Below are positions 39,662 through 50,265 of a stretch of DNA of 64,000 bases, one piece after another (position 1 is the first letter of the stretch; the number at the start of each line of letters is the position of its first letter). A program made the position numbers and the translations under genes. The notes under the pieces are model-generated. The model did not search any database. It worked only from the letters and a program-made list of their open reading frames with translations, and was not told where the DNA came from. The DNA comes from JABDOU01 sp041609995 (GTDB lineage Bacteria > Actinomycetota > Acidimicrobiia > Spongiisociales > SHLN01): contig JBFIPU010000006.1 of NCBI GenBank assembly GCA_041609995.1, positions 4,025 through 68,024 on the forward strand. The letters are read 5' to 3'.

Positions 39662-41665
39662 ATGGCGACCTTGACCCCCGAGGCAACCGAGGTTCAGGAA
39701 CCCGACGAGCACGGATCCCGCGGCGGCCTTTGGAGCTGGATCACGACCGTGGATCACAAGCGTATCGGCCTGATGTACGGCGGGACGGCCATGTTCTTCT
39801 TCCTGCTCGGAGGGATCGAGGCGCTGTTCATCCGGCTGCAGTTGGCCGTACCCGATGGAACCGTGCTCACCTCCGACCAATACAACCAGCTCTTCACGAT
39901 GCACGGTACGACGATGGTCTTTCTCGTGATCATGCCGCTGGCGGCTGCCTTCGGCAACTATCTGATCCCGATCATGATCGGAGCCCGGGATGTGGCCTTC
40001 CCCCGCATGAATGCCATGAGCTTCTGGGTGTTCTTGTTCGGCGGCATCTTCCTGTCGAGTTCGTTCTTCCTGGGCGGCTTCCCCGACGGGGGCTGGTTTG
40101 GCTACGCCCCGCTTTCCACCCAGTCAGAGGTCATTCGGATGGACTTCTGGGCCCTGGGCCTGCTGATCCTGGGCATCGCGTCCCTGGCCGGTGCGGTCAA
40201 CTTCACCACCACGATCTTCACCATGCGGGCACCGGGGATGACCATGTTCAAGATGCCCGTGTTCGTGTGGATGCAGCTGGTGGTGGCCTTCCTGTTGCTG
40301 TTCTCGCTGCCGGTGATCACCGTGGCGCTGTTCGAGGTCTTCTTCGACCGCAACTTCGGAACCCTGTTCTATGACCCGGCCGCCGGCGGAGACCCCATCC
40401 TGTACCAGCACCTCTTTTGGCTCTTCGGTCATCCGGAGGTCTACATCTTGATTCTTCCATCGATGGGCATCGTCTCCGAGGTACTACCGGTCTTCAGCCG
40501 CAAGCCGCTCTTCGGCTACCAGTTCGTCGTGTTTGCCGGCGCCGCCATCGCCCTGCTCGGCTTCGGGGTCTGGGCCCACCACATGTTCACGAGTGGCCTG
40601 GGACCGGTCGCCGAGTCGGCGTTCTCGCTCACGACGATGTTCATCGCAGTTCCCACTGGCATCAAGATCTTCAATTGGCTCGGCACGACCTGGGGCGGCA
40701 AGATCAGTCTGAAGACCCCGATGCTGTTCGCGCTCGGATTCATCGCGATGTTCACGATCGGCGGATTGTCGGGTGTGACCCACTCGGTCGTTCCCGCCGA
40801 CACGCAGCAAACCGACTCCTACTACGTGGTGGCCCATTTCCACTATGTACTGTTCGGCGGAGCGATGTTCGGCATCTTCGCCGGCGTCTACTACTGGTGG
40901 CCGAAGATCAGCGGCCGCTATCTGAGTGAAGCGCTCGGCAAGTGGCATTTTTGGCTGATGCTGCTCGGATTCAACCTGACATTTGCCCCCCAGCATTGGC
41001 TCGGCCTGTGGGGCATGGCCCGGCGCACCGCCGTGTATCCGCCTGACATCGGCCTGGAAACGCTGAACATGGTCTCCACTATCGGGGCATTCCTGATCGC
41101 GGTATCGATGCTGCCTTTCCTCTACGCGATGCTCACCAACCACCGCAAGGGAGAACCGGCGCCGGCCGACGCCTGGGACGGCCGAACACTCGAGTGGTCG
41201 GTTTCCTCGCCTCCTCCGCACCACAACTTCCACGAGGTCCCGACGGTCGAGGCGATCGACGATTTCTGGCATCGCAAGTACGGCGAGGACGAGGAGGGCC
41301 GGGCGGTACGGATTGCCACGATCCCGGAGCCGGAGCGCTTCACCGACGCATACATCCATCTGCCGTCGCCCTCCTACTACCCCATCATGCTGGCGGCCGG
41401 GTTGGTACTCGCGGCTTACGGTTTTCTCTTCGGTCCGATCGGCATACCCCTGCTGATCGTTGGCGCGTTGGTCCTTTTTGGTGGCATCTTCGGGTGGGCC
41501 CAGGAGGATCCAGATCATCCGATGGGCGACCACGACGACCACCACGGGGGTCATGACGACCACGAGGCGGAAACCGGCCCGGTCGAAGACGAGGCAGGCG
41601 CGGCGGAAGGCGAAACCGCTGGGGACCCCGAGGCGGCCGAAGTGGTAGAGGGGGAGGACGCCTGA
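39662..41665 (+). CDS. coxA: Cytochrome c oxidase subunit I
   Basis: Catalytic haem-copper subunit that reduces O2 to water and pumps protons. 667 residues, longer than the usual ~530-560. Haem and CuB ligands are MHGTTMVFLVIMPLAAAFGN, FWLFGHPEVYILILPSMGIV (His-Glu/Tyr), GVWAHHMFTSG, IAVPTGIKIFNWLGT and VAHFHYVLFGGAMFG. After the twelve core helices come an extra segment (~565-615) with two more hydrophobic stretches and a tail very rich in His, Asp and Glu (GDHDDHHGGHDDHEAE), which could bind metal. It starts at ATG 7 bases after coxB; the TGA stop overlaps the coxC ATG at one base (41665). Confidence 0.96.
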   Translation: MATLTPEATEVQEPDEHGSRGGLWSWITTVDHKRIGLMYGGTAMFFFLLGGIEALFIRLQLAVPDGTVLTSDQYNQLFTMHGTTMVFLVIMPLAAAFGNYLIPIMIGARDVAFPRMNAMSFWVFLFGGIFLSSSFFLGGFPDGGWFGYAPLSTQSEVIRMDFWALGLLILGIASLAGAVNFTTTIFTMRAPGMTMFKMPVFVWMQLVVAFLLLFSLPVITVALFEVFFDRNFGTLFYDPAAGGDPILYQHLFWLFGHPEVYILILPSMGIVSEVLPVFSRKPLFGYQFVVFAGAAIALLGFGVWAHHMFTSGLGPVAESAFSLTTMFIAVPTGIKIFNWLGTTWGGKISLKTPMLFALGFIAMFTIGGLSGVTHSVVPADTQQTDSYYVVAHFHYVLFGGAMFGIFAGVYYWWPKISGRYLSEALGKWHFWLMLLGFNLTFAPQHWLGLWGMARRTAVYPPDIGLETLNMVSTIGAFLIAVSMLPFLYAMLTNHRKGEPAPADAWDGRTLEWSVSSPPPHHNFHEVPTVEAIDDFWHRKYGEDEEGRAVRIATIPEPERFTDAYIHLPSPSYYPIMLAAGLVLAAYGFLFGPIGIPLLIVGALVLFGGIFGWAQEDPDHPMGDHDDHHGGHDDHEAETGPVEDEAGAAEGETAGDPEAAEVVEGEDA

Positions 41666-42255
41666 TGGCGACTGAGACAGCCGTCCACGGCCCGACCGGC
41701 ACCGACGGGGCCGATATTCGCAAGACCGCCATGTGGGGCTTCCTCGGCTCTGAATGCCTCTTCTTCGGGTCGTTCATCGCCACGTTCTTGCTCTACAGCG
41801 ACGAGACCAATGGGGGACCGGGAACCGAGGTGTTTGACATCCCGTTCACGTCCGTCAGCTCATTTGTGCTGTTGATGAGTTCTTTGACGATGGTTCTGGC
41901 CCACAACGCCTATGAGCGTGACGACAACCGCCAGCTGCGGATCTGGCTCGTGGCCACCGCCTTGTTGGGTACGGTGTTCCTGGGGGGCCAGGTGTTCGAA
42001 TTCACCACGTTCTACGCGGAAGGGCTGCGCATGGACGTGTCGCCGTTCGGGAGCGCTTTCTTCGTCTTGACCGGCTTCCACGGGGCCCACGTCGCCGTCG
42101 GCGTCCTGATGCTCACGTCCATGATCATCCTGTCCCGGAGGGGACAGCTGTATCGCCACCGGGGCATGAATGTGGAGCTGGTCGGCCTGTATTGGCACTT
42201 CGTCGACATCGTGTGGATCGTGATCTTCACGGTTGTCTATCTGTTGCAGGTGTAG
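41665..42255 (+). CDS. coxC: Cytochrome c oxidase subunit III
   Basis: Stabilises the oxidase core and may guide oxygen entry. 196 residues, the short bacterial form with five hydrophobic helices. Motifs are KTAMWGFLGSECLFFGSFIATFLLY, FVLLMSSLTMVLAHNAYER, GTVFLGGQVFEFTTF, FGSAFFVLTGFHGAHVAVGV, and NVELVGLYWHFVDIVWIVIF. The Glu and His residues in helix regions VFEF and GFHGAH are conserved in the family. One base overlaps coxA (TGATG), so translation is coupled. The subunit IV gene follows by 3 bases. Confidence 0.94.
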   Translation: MATETAVHGPTGTDGADIRKTAMWGFLGSECLFFGSFIATFLLYSDETNGGPGTEVFDIPFTSVSSFVLLMSSLTMVLAHNAYERDDNRQLRIWLVATALLGTVFLGGQVFEFTTFYAEGLRMDVSPFGSAFFVLTGFHGAHVAVGVLMLTSMIILSRRGQLYRHRGMNVELVGLYWHFVDIVWIVIFTVVYLLQV

Positions 42256-42258
42256 CCG

Positions 42259-42591
42259 ATGTCGACCACCGAGCACGCCACGACCGGACAGCCGACCACC
42301 GAGCACCCTCCGCACCCCAGCGTCAAGCGCTACTGGCAGATCGCCCTCTTTCTCGGTGTGGTCACCGCCATCGAGGTCGCCATCGCCTATATCCCGGATC
42401 TCGATCGGACCGTCTTGACCGTGGGGCTGGTCGGGCTGGGCATCATCAAGTTCGGCTCGGTGGTGGGCTGGTTCATGCACCTTCGGTTCGAGAACAAGAC
42501 GATGAATCGGCTATTTGCCATCGGGCTGGTATTGGCGCTCGGCCTCTTTTTCATCGTGCTGGCGACGTTCAGCGGGATCCTCTCCTCTTAG
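42259..42591 (+). CDS. coxD: Cytochrome c oxidase subunit IV (prokaryotic type)
   Basis: 110-residue accessory membrane subunit with three hydrophobic helices: YWQIALFLGVVTAIEVAIAY, TVLTVGLVGLGIIKFGSVVGWFMHL, FAIGLVLALGLFFIVLAT. KFGSVVGWFMHLRFE is the characteristic family motif (FYMHLKFE in many homologues). It completes the II-I-III-IV order of a caa3 operon. The 3' end overlaps the convergent membrane protein gene by 23 bases. Confidence 0.9.
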   Translation: MSTTEHATTGQPTTEHPPHPSVKRYWQIALFLGVVTAIEVAIAYIPDLDRTVLTVGLVGLGIIKFGSVVGWFMHLRFENKTMNRLFAIGLVLALGLFFIVLATFSGILSS

Positions 42592-43426
42592 CTGAGCCCG
42601 GCCGATAGGCCACGAGCGCCGCCAAGCCGAGTATCGAGCTCGCAATGAGCGAGGCAATCACCAGCAACGGCACCTTCGAACCGCCTGCGGCTTCTTCGGC
42701 GCCGTGTTCGCCCACCTCGGGAGCGATGCCGAGAAACAGGGCTCCAAAGACACCGACGATCACCGCGATGATCACGAGCGCCACCATCGGCACGCCCACC
42801 GCCCGGCCGGTCGCCTCCCGGAACTGTTCGGGGGTCTCCCAGCCGAGTTCCTCGAGGCCGATCACGTCGGGGCGCGAGAGGAGATGCGTGATCGCGGCGA
42901 CGGTGGATCCGATTCCGATGCCGGCGACGAGCCCCCAGAGAATGCCGGCCAGGATCGGGAATTCGGCCGTCGTCGTGGATCGTTCTCCGAGCCAGACCAC
43001 GGCACCCTGCGCGAACAGTAGCCCGGTGATGGCGCCCGTCACGAGGCCGGCGCCCAGGATTCGCCCGGCTTTCTTCGGGGGGACGGCGTCAGGGTCGAAC
43101 GCCAGGGGGAGCCACATGATGGCTGCGGCGGTCAACAAGCCGGCGATTCCATACCCGGTGGCAGCGAAAACGCTGAGGAGCCCCAGTGGGGTGATGTCGA
43201 GGGTACCCGTGAACAGCGTTACCCCTCCGACGTCGACGAGGTGAGGCAGCTCGACCGAGGCGGCCCCGATCGAGAAGAACGAATCGACGCGAGCACTCCC
43301 GGCAAACACCGGTCGGGCGTCCACGTTGTTGATCATGATCGGAGCCATGAGCAGCAAGGCACCGATGCCGGTAACGAGCCCGATGAGAGAGCCGCCGATT
43401 ACCGATCGTCCGAAGCGCTGGTTCAC
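42569..43426 (-). CDS. Polytopic membrane protein, hypothetical
   Basis: 285 residues from GTG at 43426 (VNQRFGRSVIGGSLIGLVTG). About seven hydrophobic segments; the family is not recognised. A 40-residue cytoplasmic loop (ATHLLSRPDVIGLEELGWETPEQFREATGRA) precedes the last helices, then LFLGIAPEVGEHGAEEAAGG in an exposed loop, and a basic tail PGSAKRRGSR. The open frame extends further upstream without protein-like sequence. The position next to the cox operon suggests a link to the oxidase or its assembly, but this is only positional. It is convergent with coxD and divergent from rmlB. Confidence 0.7.
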   Translation of the reverse strand: MNQRFGRSVIGGSLIGLVTGIGALLLMAPIMINNVDARPVFAGSARVDSFFSIGAASVELPHLVDVGGVTLFTGTLDITPLGLLSVFAATGYGIAGLLTAAAIMWLPLAFDPDAVPPKKAGRILGAGLVTGAITGLLFAQGAVVWLGERSTTTAEFPILAGILWGLVAGIGIGSTVAAITHLLSRPDVIGLEELGWETPEQFREATGRAVGVPMVALVIIAVIVGVFGALFLGIAPEVGEHGAEEAAGGSKVPLLVIASLIASSILGLAALVAYRPGSAKRRGSR

Positions 43427-43726
43427 GCCGGAAATAGTAGCCCGGTGGCACTCGAGCGATATCATGCGAAAAGGATCAGCGAAAAGGCCGTTTTTGAGTC
43501 TGTGGACCCACCGGGTAGGTCCTAATCTTTTTACTAAGGACGTCCCGTCCGGGCTTCGATGACGTTCACACCCGCCGCGAAACGTATGACGCGCAGCAGA
43601 TGACAAGCAGCGGATGACAAGCAGCGGATGACAAGCAGCGGATGATTTGCCGGCGGCACGAGTGAGTGGACAGCGGTTGAACGGACGAGGGTGAGCGCGA
43701 CCGGATGAGAAAGTGAGCAGGCGAGA
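43427..43726. other. Divergent intergenic region before rmlB
   Basis: 300 bases with no gene. It contains an A/T-rich patch (AATCTTTTTACTAA near 43522) inside an otherwise GC-rich setting, which would suit promoters for both directions, and the 14-bp tandem repeat described separately. No strong -35/-10 pair is obvious. Confidence 0.5.
43593..43648. repeat. Tandem repeat, four copies of a 14-bp unit
   Basis: Unit GCAGCGGATGACAA: copy 1 (43593-43606) has one change, copies 2 and 3 (43607-43634) are identical, and copy 4 (43635-43648) ends differently. It lies 78 bases upstream of the rmlB start in the divergent region. It could be a cluster of regulator sites or simple slippage. Confidence 0.75.
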
Positions 43727-44707
43727 ATGAGCAGGCGGTATCTGGTGACTGGCGGGGCGGGCTTCATCGCCTCCAACTTCATCCGTCTTGTGCTCGAGCG
43801 CGAGCCCGATGCCACGATCACCAACCTCGATGCATTGACGTATGCCGGGGTGCCGGCCACTGTTGGTGAGCTGGACGAGTCCGACCGGCACGAATTTGTC
43901 AAAGGGGACATCCGCGACGCCGCTCTGGTGGATGAGGTCGTACCCGGCCATGACGTCGTCATCAATTTCGCAGCAGAGAGCCACGTGGATCGCTCCATCG
44001 ACGGCCCATCGGTGTTCCTCCAGACCAATGTGGTCGGCACCGGTGTGCTCATCGACGCCGCCCGCCGGCACGGGATCGACCGGTATATCCAGGTTTCCAC
44101 CGACGAGGTCTATGGGTCATTGGCCGAAGGGTTCGCGACCGAGGATTATCCACTGGAGCCCTCATCTCCGTATTCGGCTTCGAAGGCCGGCGCCGATTTG
44201 CTCGTCCAGTCGTACGCCGTCACCTACGACTACCCGGCCATCATCACCCGGTGCACCAACAATTATGGCCCGTACCACTTCCCGGAGAAGCTGATTCCGC
44301 TCTTCGTCACCAACCTGTTCGAGGGCCGGCGAGTGCCGGTGTACGGCGATGGACTCAACGAGCGCGACTGGATCTACGTCGAAGACCATTGTGCGGCCAT
44401 TCACCTTCTCGTGGACGAGGGAACGCCGGGAGAGGTCTACAACATCGGGGCGAACGCCCAAACCACGAATCTGGCCCTCACGAGAAAACTGATCGAGATG
44501 ACCAGTCGCGACGAGAGCTACATCGAGTATGTGACCGATCGCCCTGGCCATGATCGCCGGTATGCGGTCGACTCGTCCAAGATCCGGGCACTGGGCTGGG
44601 AGCCGGCGCACACCCTCGAGCAACGGCTGGCTGACACGGTGGCGTGGTATCGGGAGCGGGCCGATTGGTGGCAACCGCTCAAGAAGGAAGGCAGAGACGA
44701 TGGATAG
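43727..44707 (+). CDS. rmlB: dTDP-glucose 4,6-dehydratase
   Basis: Converts dTDP-glucose to dTDP-4-keto-6-deoxyglucose in the dTDP-rhamnose (or other deoxysugar) pathway, using bound NAD. 326 residues, an extended short-chain dehydrogenase. Motifs are YLVTGGAGFIASNFIRL, INFAAESHVDRSIDGP, STDEVYGSL with the catalytic Thr-Asp-Glu region, and PYSASKAGADLLV with the YxxxK pair. NNYGPYHFPEKLIPLF, ERDWIYVEDHCAAIHL and DRPGHDRRYAVDSSKI follow. It is 22 bases upstream of rmlA and clearly in the same operon. The upstream region carries the 14-bp tandem repeat. Confidence 0.94.
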   Translation: MSRRYLVTGGAGFIASNFIRLVLEREPDATITNLDALTYAGVPATVGELDESDRHEFVKGDIRDAALVDEVVPGHDVVINFAAESHVDRSIDGPSVFLQTNVVGTGVLIDAARRHGIDRYIQVSTDEVYGSLAEGFATEDYPLEPSSPYSASKAGADLLVQSYAVTYDYPAIITRCTNNYGPYHFPEKLIPLFVTNLFEGRRVPVYGDGLNERDWIYVEDHCAAIHLLVDEGTPGEVYNIGANAQTTNLALTRKLIEMTSRDESYIEYVTDRPGHDRRYAVDSSKIRALGWEPAHTLEQRLADTVAWYRERADWWQPLKKEGRDDG

Positions 44708-44728
44708 GCAGACGAACGGAAACCAGGG

Positions 44729-45790
44729 ATGAGGGGCGTCGTACTGGCCGGCGGGGCCGGGAGCCGTCTGCGGCCGATCACCTTCGCCATGTCGAAGCAG
44801 CTGGTCCCGGTTGCCAACCAGCCGATTCTGTTCTACGGGATGCGAGACCTCGCCGAGGCCGGTATCGACGAGGTCGGCATCATCATCTCGCCCGAGACGG
44901 GAGATGAGATCCGCCGGGCGGTCGGCAAGGGAGACCAGTTCGGGCTCAAACGCGTCGAGTTCATCGTGCAGGAGAAGCCACTTGGCCTGGCCCATGCGCT
45001 CCAGATGGCGCTGCCGTTCGTCGACGGAGACGACTGCCTCATGTACCTGGGGGACAACCTCATCAAACGGGGCGTGGCCGACACCGTGGCAGATTTCGAG
45101 GACCACCGACCCAACGCCCAGATTCTGCTGGCTCGGGTGCCCAATCCATCCGAGTTCGGCGTTGCCCAGCTGGCGGACGATGGCACCGTCGTGCGGCTCG
45201 TCGAAAAGCCGAAGGTCCCGCCGACGGACCTGGCTCTGGTGGGCTGCTACCTGTTCGATGCGAGCGTGCAAGAGGCGATCGACAACATCAAACCATCCGG
45301 CCGCGGCGAGCTCGAGATCACCGACGCCATTCAGTGGCTGATCGACAACGGACGCGAGGTCCGGGCGTCCATGATCACCGGTTGGTGGAAGGACACCGGC
45401 AAGAAGGAGGACCTCCTTCACGCCAACGAGCTCGTTCTCAGCGACCTCAGTGAGAAGATCCACGGTGAGGTGATCGGAACCGAGATCAGGGGGGCCGTTG
45501 TGATCGGAGAGGGTTCCCGGGTGGTCGACAGTCACATCGTGGGCCCGGTCGTGATCGGCGAGAATGTCGAGGTGGTCCGTTCCCGCCTGGGCCCGAACAC
45601 GACGATCGGTGACCGCAGCCACATCCATGATGCCGCCATCGAGGACAGCCTCCTGATGGACGGAGCCGAGGTCTCGAACTGGAAGCTTCGCTATTCGTTG
45701 ATGGGACGCGACGCCCGGCTATCCGGGTCGCCGGCACCGGGTTTCGTGGAGCTCACCATCGGCGAGCGGTCTGAAATCGTCGGCACCTAG
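44729..45790 (+). CDS. rmlA: Glucose-1-phosphate thymidylyltransferase, long form
   Basis: Makes dTDP-glucose from dTTP and glucose-1-phosphate. 353 residues, i.e. the long form with a C-terminal left-handed beta-helix (as in StrD-type enzymes and some sugar nucleotidyltransferases), rather than the ~290-residue RmlA. The N-terminal motif is VLAGGAGSRLRPITFAMSKQ, then GIIISPETGDEIRRA, EKPLGLAHAL, YLGDNL with a metal-binding Asp, EKPKVPPTDLALVGCYLF, and WWKDTGKKEDLL. The C-terminal hexapeptide-like turns (GAVVIGEGSRVVDSHIVG, GPVVIGENVEVVRSRLG) support the long form. Its TAG stop shares the palindrome CTAG (45787-45790) with the stop of the convergent gene. Confidence 0.9.
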   Translation: MRGVVLAGGAGSRLRPITFAMSKQLVPVANQPILFYGMRDLAEAGIDEVGIIISPETGDEIRRAVGKGDQFGLKRVEFIVQEKPLGLAHALQMALPFVDGDDCLMYLGDNLIKRGVADTVADFEDHRPNAQILLARVPNPSEFGVAQLADDGTVVRLVEKPKVPPTDLALVGCYLFDASVQEAIDNIKPSGRGELEITDAIQWLIDNGREVRASMITGWWKDTGKKEDLLHANELVLSDLSEKIHGEVIGTEIRGAVVIGEGSRVVDSHIVGPVVIGENVEVVRSRLGPNTTIGDRSHIHDAAIEDSLLMDGAEVSNWKLRYSLMGRDARLSGSPAPGFVELTIGERSEIVGT

Positions 45791-46890
45791 CTCGCCAGCT
45801 CGCGGCCACAACTGTCCGGGCTGTAGATCCCGGTGACGATGCCTTCGGCCTCGATCGAGGTCACCGGACCCCAGAGCAACAGGGCTCCGTCGCGGGGTCG
45901 CCACAGCTGGAAGATGACGCCATCTTCGGGATCGGAGACAAACTGCACACGCAGGCCGGCGTACGTGTTCTTCAGCGTCGCGACGGTATCTCCCACCTTG
46001 ACGCCGCTGATGGTCGCCATGCCAGACGGTTTTTCGTCGAACGAGGCGTCGACGCGGTAACTCTGGAAGGCGCGGGCTCCCCCCTCACCTTCGACGCCGA
46101 CGATGACCAATTGGCCGAACCGGGCCGTATGGATGGTTGCGCCGGCGCACGTCCCATATTGTCCCGATGATTCGACCGGACCGGCCAGTTCAGCCGGAGG
46201 TCCAAAGGTGGCGGCCATTCGGGCTGCCACGAAATCGAATTCTTGCCCAAACTCGAACTCGCCCAGGCCGAAGGCGCCCATGCGGACTTCGCCGAGCGGA
46301 ATCGGCTCGCCCAGGGGAGCGATGGTACGAGCCGGGATCGTGGTGGGGGGCAGGGAGGTCGTGGTCACGGTGGTGGCCACGGCGGTGGTGGTCGGAGTGG
46401 TGGGGGCGACCCGGGTCGTGGCGGTCACCGACTCTCCCAGCACCTCGATGTCGGGCGATGGTCCGGCGAGGACGCGACTGATGCCGAAGATCGCGATGGC
46501 GGCCACGACCAGGGCGGCGAGGATTGCGTTGAGTGACATGGGCGGCTCTGCGTATTGATTGGGGATCGATCCCATATCAGTGACCTCCGCCGGGTCCTCC
46601 GGATTCCACAGCAACTCATCGTCGGACGGATCGAGTAACTGCTGATAGATGGCCGGGATCGACGCCGTCGTGTTCAGCAGGTCGCGGGGATCAGTCGAAC
46701 TCGCTGCCCCGGCCATGGCGGGCTGGCGCACCGGCTCCCAGGCGGTGCCACACGTAGCGCAGCTCTTGAGCCCGGCCTGACGAGCCTCTCGGCATTGGTC
46801 GCACGAAGCGGGCGGCGCAAAACCACAGGCCTCGCACGCCGCCACGGAAGAGTCGGCCGGCCCAGCACACACCGGGCAGCGGATGGTCAT
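45787..46890 (-). CDS. Zinc-ribbon, single-pass membrane protein, hypothetical
   Basis: 367 residues. The N-terminal ~50 residues contain paired CxxC knuckles (CPVCAG, CEACGF, CDQCREA, CATCG) of one or two zinc ribbons. A cytoplasmic linker follows, then one membrane helix (LNAILAALVVAAIAIFGISR, ~120-140) and a Thr/Pro-rich stalk (TTTAVATTVTTTSLPPTT). The C-terminal extracytoplasmic domain of ~180 residues (GLGEFEFGQEFDFVAARMAA, GTCAGATIHTARFGQLVI, ISGVKVGDTVATLKNTYAGL) repeats a G-x-x-x-G-x-T-x-x-x-L pattern as in some exported DUF domains. The role is unknown. It is probably downstream of and co-transcribed with the YyaL-like gene (38-base gap). Confidence 0.75.
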   Translation of the reverse strand: MTIRCPVCAGPADSSVAACEACGFAPPASCDQCREARQAGLKSCATCGTAWEPVRQPAMAGAASSTDPRDLLNTTASIPAIYQQLLDPSDDELLWNPEDPAEVTDMGSIPNQYAEPPMSLNAILAALVVAAIAIFGISRVLAGPSPDIEVLGESVTATTRVAPTTPTTTAVATTVTTTSLPPTTIPARTIAPLGEPIPLGEVRMGAFGLGEFEFGQEFDFVAARMAATFGPPAELAGPVESSGQYGTCAGATIHTARFGQLVIVGVEGEGGARAFQSYRVDASFDEKPSGMATISGVKVGDTVATLKNTYAGLRVQFVSDPEDGVIFQLWRPRDGALLLWGPVTSIEAEGIVTGIYSPDSCGRELAS

Positions 46891-46928
46891 GCCGGAAGGT
46901 TATGTAGATGCCTGCCAATCGCGTTGTT

Positions 46929-48941
<2,013 letters not shown>

Positions 48942-49069
48942 TATCGGACTTCCAAGCAGGGAAAACCAAGACTATGGTTCTTCGTCGGTACATACGAATG
49001 GTTGCGACGGTGATGAGGACATCGGCGCAGGCACGCACGGTGGTTGTTGCGATCACCCCAAGTCAGGCC

Positions 49070-49098
49070 TTCACATCGACGGCTTCGTGTGGCATAGT
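49070..49098 (+). promoter_or_regulatory. Candidate promoter of the sigma-factor gene
   Basis: TTCACA (49070-49075) and CATAGT (49093-49098) with a 17-base spacer, upstream of the start at 49165 by about 60 bases. The same TTCACA box occurs before the large secreted protein gene. Seen by eye only. Confidence 0.35.
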
Positions 49099-49164
49099 GA
49101 AAAGCCGAGGCTGAACTTCCCCGCAGGTTCAACCTGGCATGATCCGGCTGAGGAGGAACGCCGC

Positions 49165-50262
49165 ATGGCGAGTAGAACGCTGTCGAGCTCTGCATCTAAG
49201 TCCGTTGCAAAGAAGTCCTCCAGCCGAAAGAGTGCCAAGAGCAGCGGTTCCCACGGCGCGAACGGAACGCCTGGCAGCAAGAACCCCGGCAGCAAGAGCC
49301 TGGCCAAGTCTGCGCTCGCCAAGTCCACCAACAGCAAGCTGACCGACGATCGCGGACGGCTGACCACCGACCTCGTCAGCCAGTATCTGACCGCCATCGG
49401 CGAATACGACCTGCTCACCGCCGAGCTAGAGGTCGAGTTCGCCCAAAAGATCGAGGCCGGCCAAACAGCGGCCGAGCGGCTGGCGAACCAACAATTCAAA
49501 GGCAAGAAAGAAGAGATCGAACTCCGCCGCATCGTTCGCCTCGGAGTCCATGCCAAATCGGATTTTCTGACAGCCAATCTGCGGCTGGTGGTGGCCAACG
49601 CCCGCCGCTATGCCAACACGTCGGGGATTGACTTCCTCGATCTGATTCAGGAAGGGAATCTGGGCCTGATCCGCGCGGTCGAGAAGTTCGACTGGCGGAA
49701 GGGTTTCAAGTTCTCTACGTATGCGACCTGGTGGATCCGCCAGGCGATTACGCGTGCCATCGCCGACAAGTCGCGTACCGTTCGCATCCCTGTTCATCTG
49801 CACGACACGCTGGCGGCGGTCCGAGCCGCCCAGGCGAGCCTCAAAGCCGAGTACGGGCGCGACCCCAATCCCGCCGAGATCGCAGAAGAGGCCGGTGTGA
49901 CGGTCGACAAGGTCGAACTCGCACTGGCGGTGGCCGACACCGTCTCGCTCGAGCAACCTGTCGGAGAGGACGGCGCCCAACTGGGCGACTTCATCGAAGA
50001 CATGGATGCCGTCGATCCCATGCGCGCCACCGAAGAGATGGACATCGCTGCCAATCTCAGAAAGTCGATCGGCCGTCTGCCCGACCGGGAAGGCAAGATC
50101 CTGGCCCTCCGCTACGGATTCCACGATGGCGTTCCCCGCACGCTCGAGGAGATCGGCGAGGAATTCAACCTGACCCGCGAGCGGATCCGGCAGCTGGAAA
50201 AGCTGGCCTTGTGCCGGCTGCGCCATCCGAGCTTCGGCATCCGGGAACAGGATCTCGTCTAG
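49165..50262 (+). CDS. RNA polymerase sigma-70 family factor (group 1/2)
   Basis: Directs RNA polymerase to promoters. 365 residues from ATG, six bases after GAGGAGGAAC. Residues 1-57 are low-complexity and basic (Ser, Lys, Ala, Gly). Region 1.2 is LTTDLVSQYLTAIGEYDLLT. Region 2 has FLTANLRLVVANARRYANTS, FLDLIQEGNLGLIRAVEKFD and FKFSTYATWWIRQAITRAI (2.3-2.4). Region 3 has RIPVHLHDTLAAVRAA. Region 4 has LPDREGKILALRYGFHDGVP, RTLEEIGEEFNLTRERIRQL (4.2 helix-turn-helix). There is no large non-conserved region between 1.2 and 2.1 as in E. coli RpoD. It is SigA/SigB-like; whether principal or alternative cannot be decided here. Confidence 0.92.
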   Translation: MASRTLSSSASKSVAKKSSSRKSAKSSGSHGANGTPGSKNPGSKSLAKSALAKSTNSKLTDDRGRLTTDLVSQYLTAIGEYDLLTAELEVEFAQKIEAGQTAAERLANQQFKGKKEEIELRRIVRLGVHAKSDFLTANLRLVVANARRYANTSGIDFLDLIQEGNLGLIRAVEKFDWRKGFKFSTYATWWIRQAITRAIADKSRTVRIPVHLHDTLAAVRAAQASLKAEYGRDPNPAEIAEEAGVTVDKVELALAVADTVSLEQPVGEDGAQLGDFIEDMDAVDPMRATEEMDIAANLRKSIGRLPDREGKILALRYGFHDGVPRTLEEIGEEFNLTRERIRQLEKLALCRLRHPSFGIREQDLV

Positions 50263-50265
50263 CGC

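Noticed and set aside
43593..43648. Possible CRISPR array
   Set aside because: The repeats are adjacent 14-bp units with no spacers, and no cas genes occur in the window.
44162..45628. Open frame of 488 codons on the minus strand
   Set aside because: Antisense to rmlB and rmlA; no homology.
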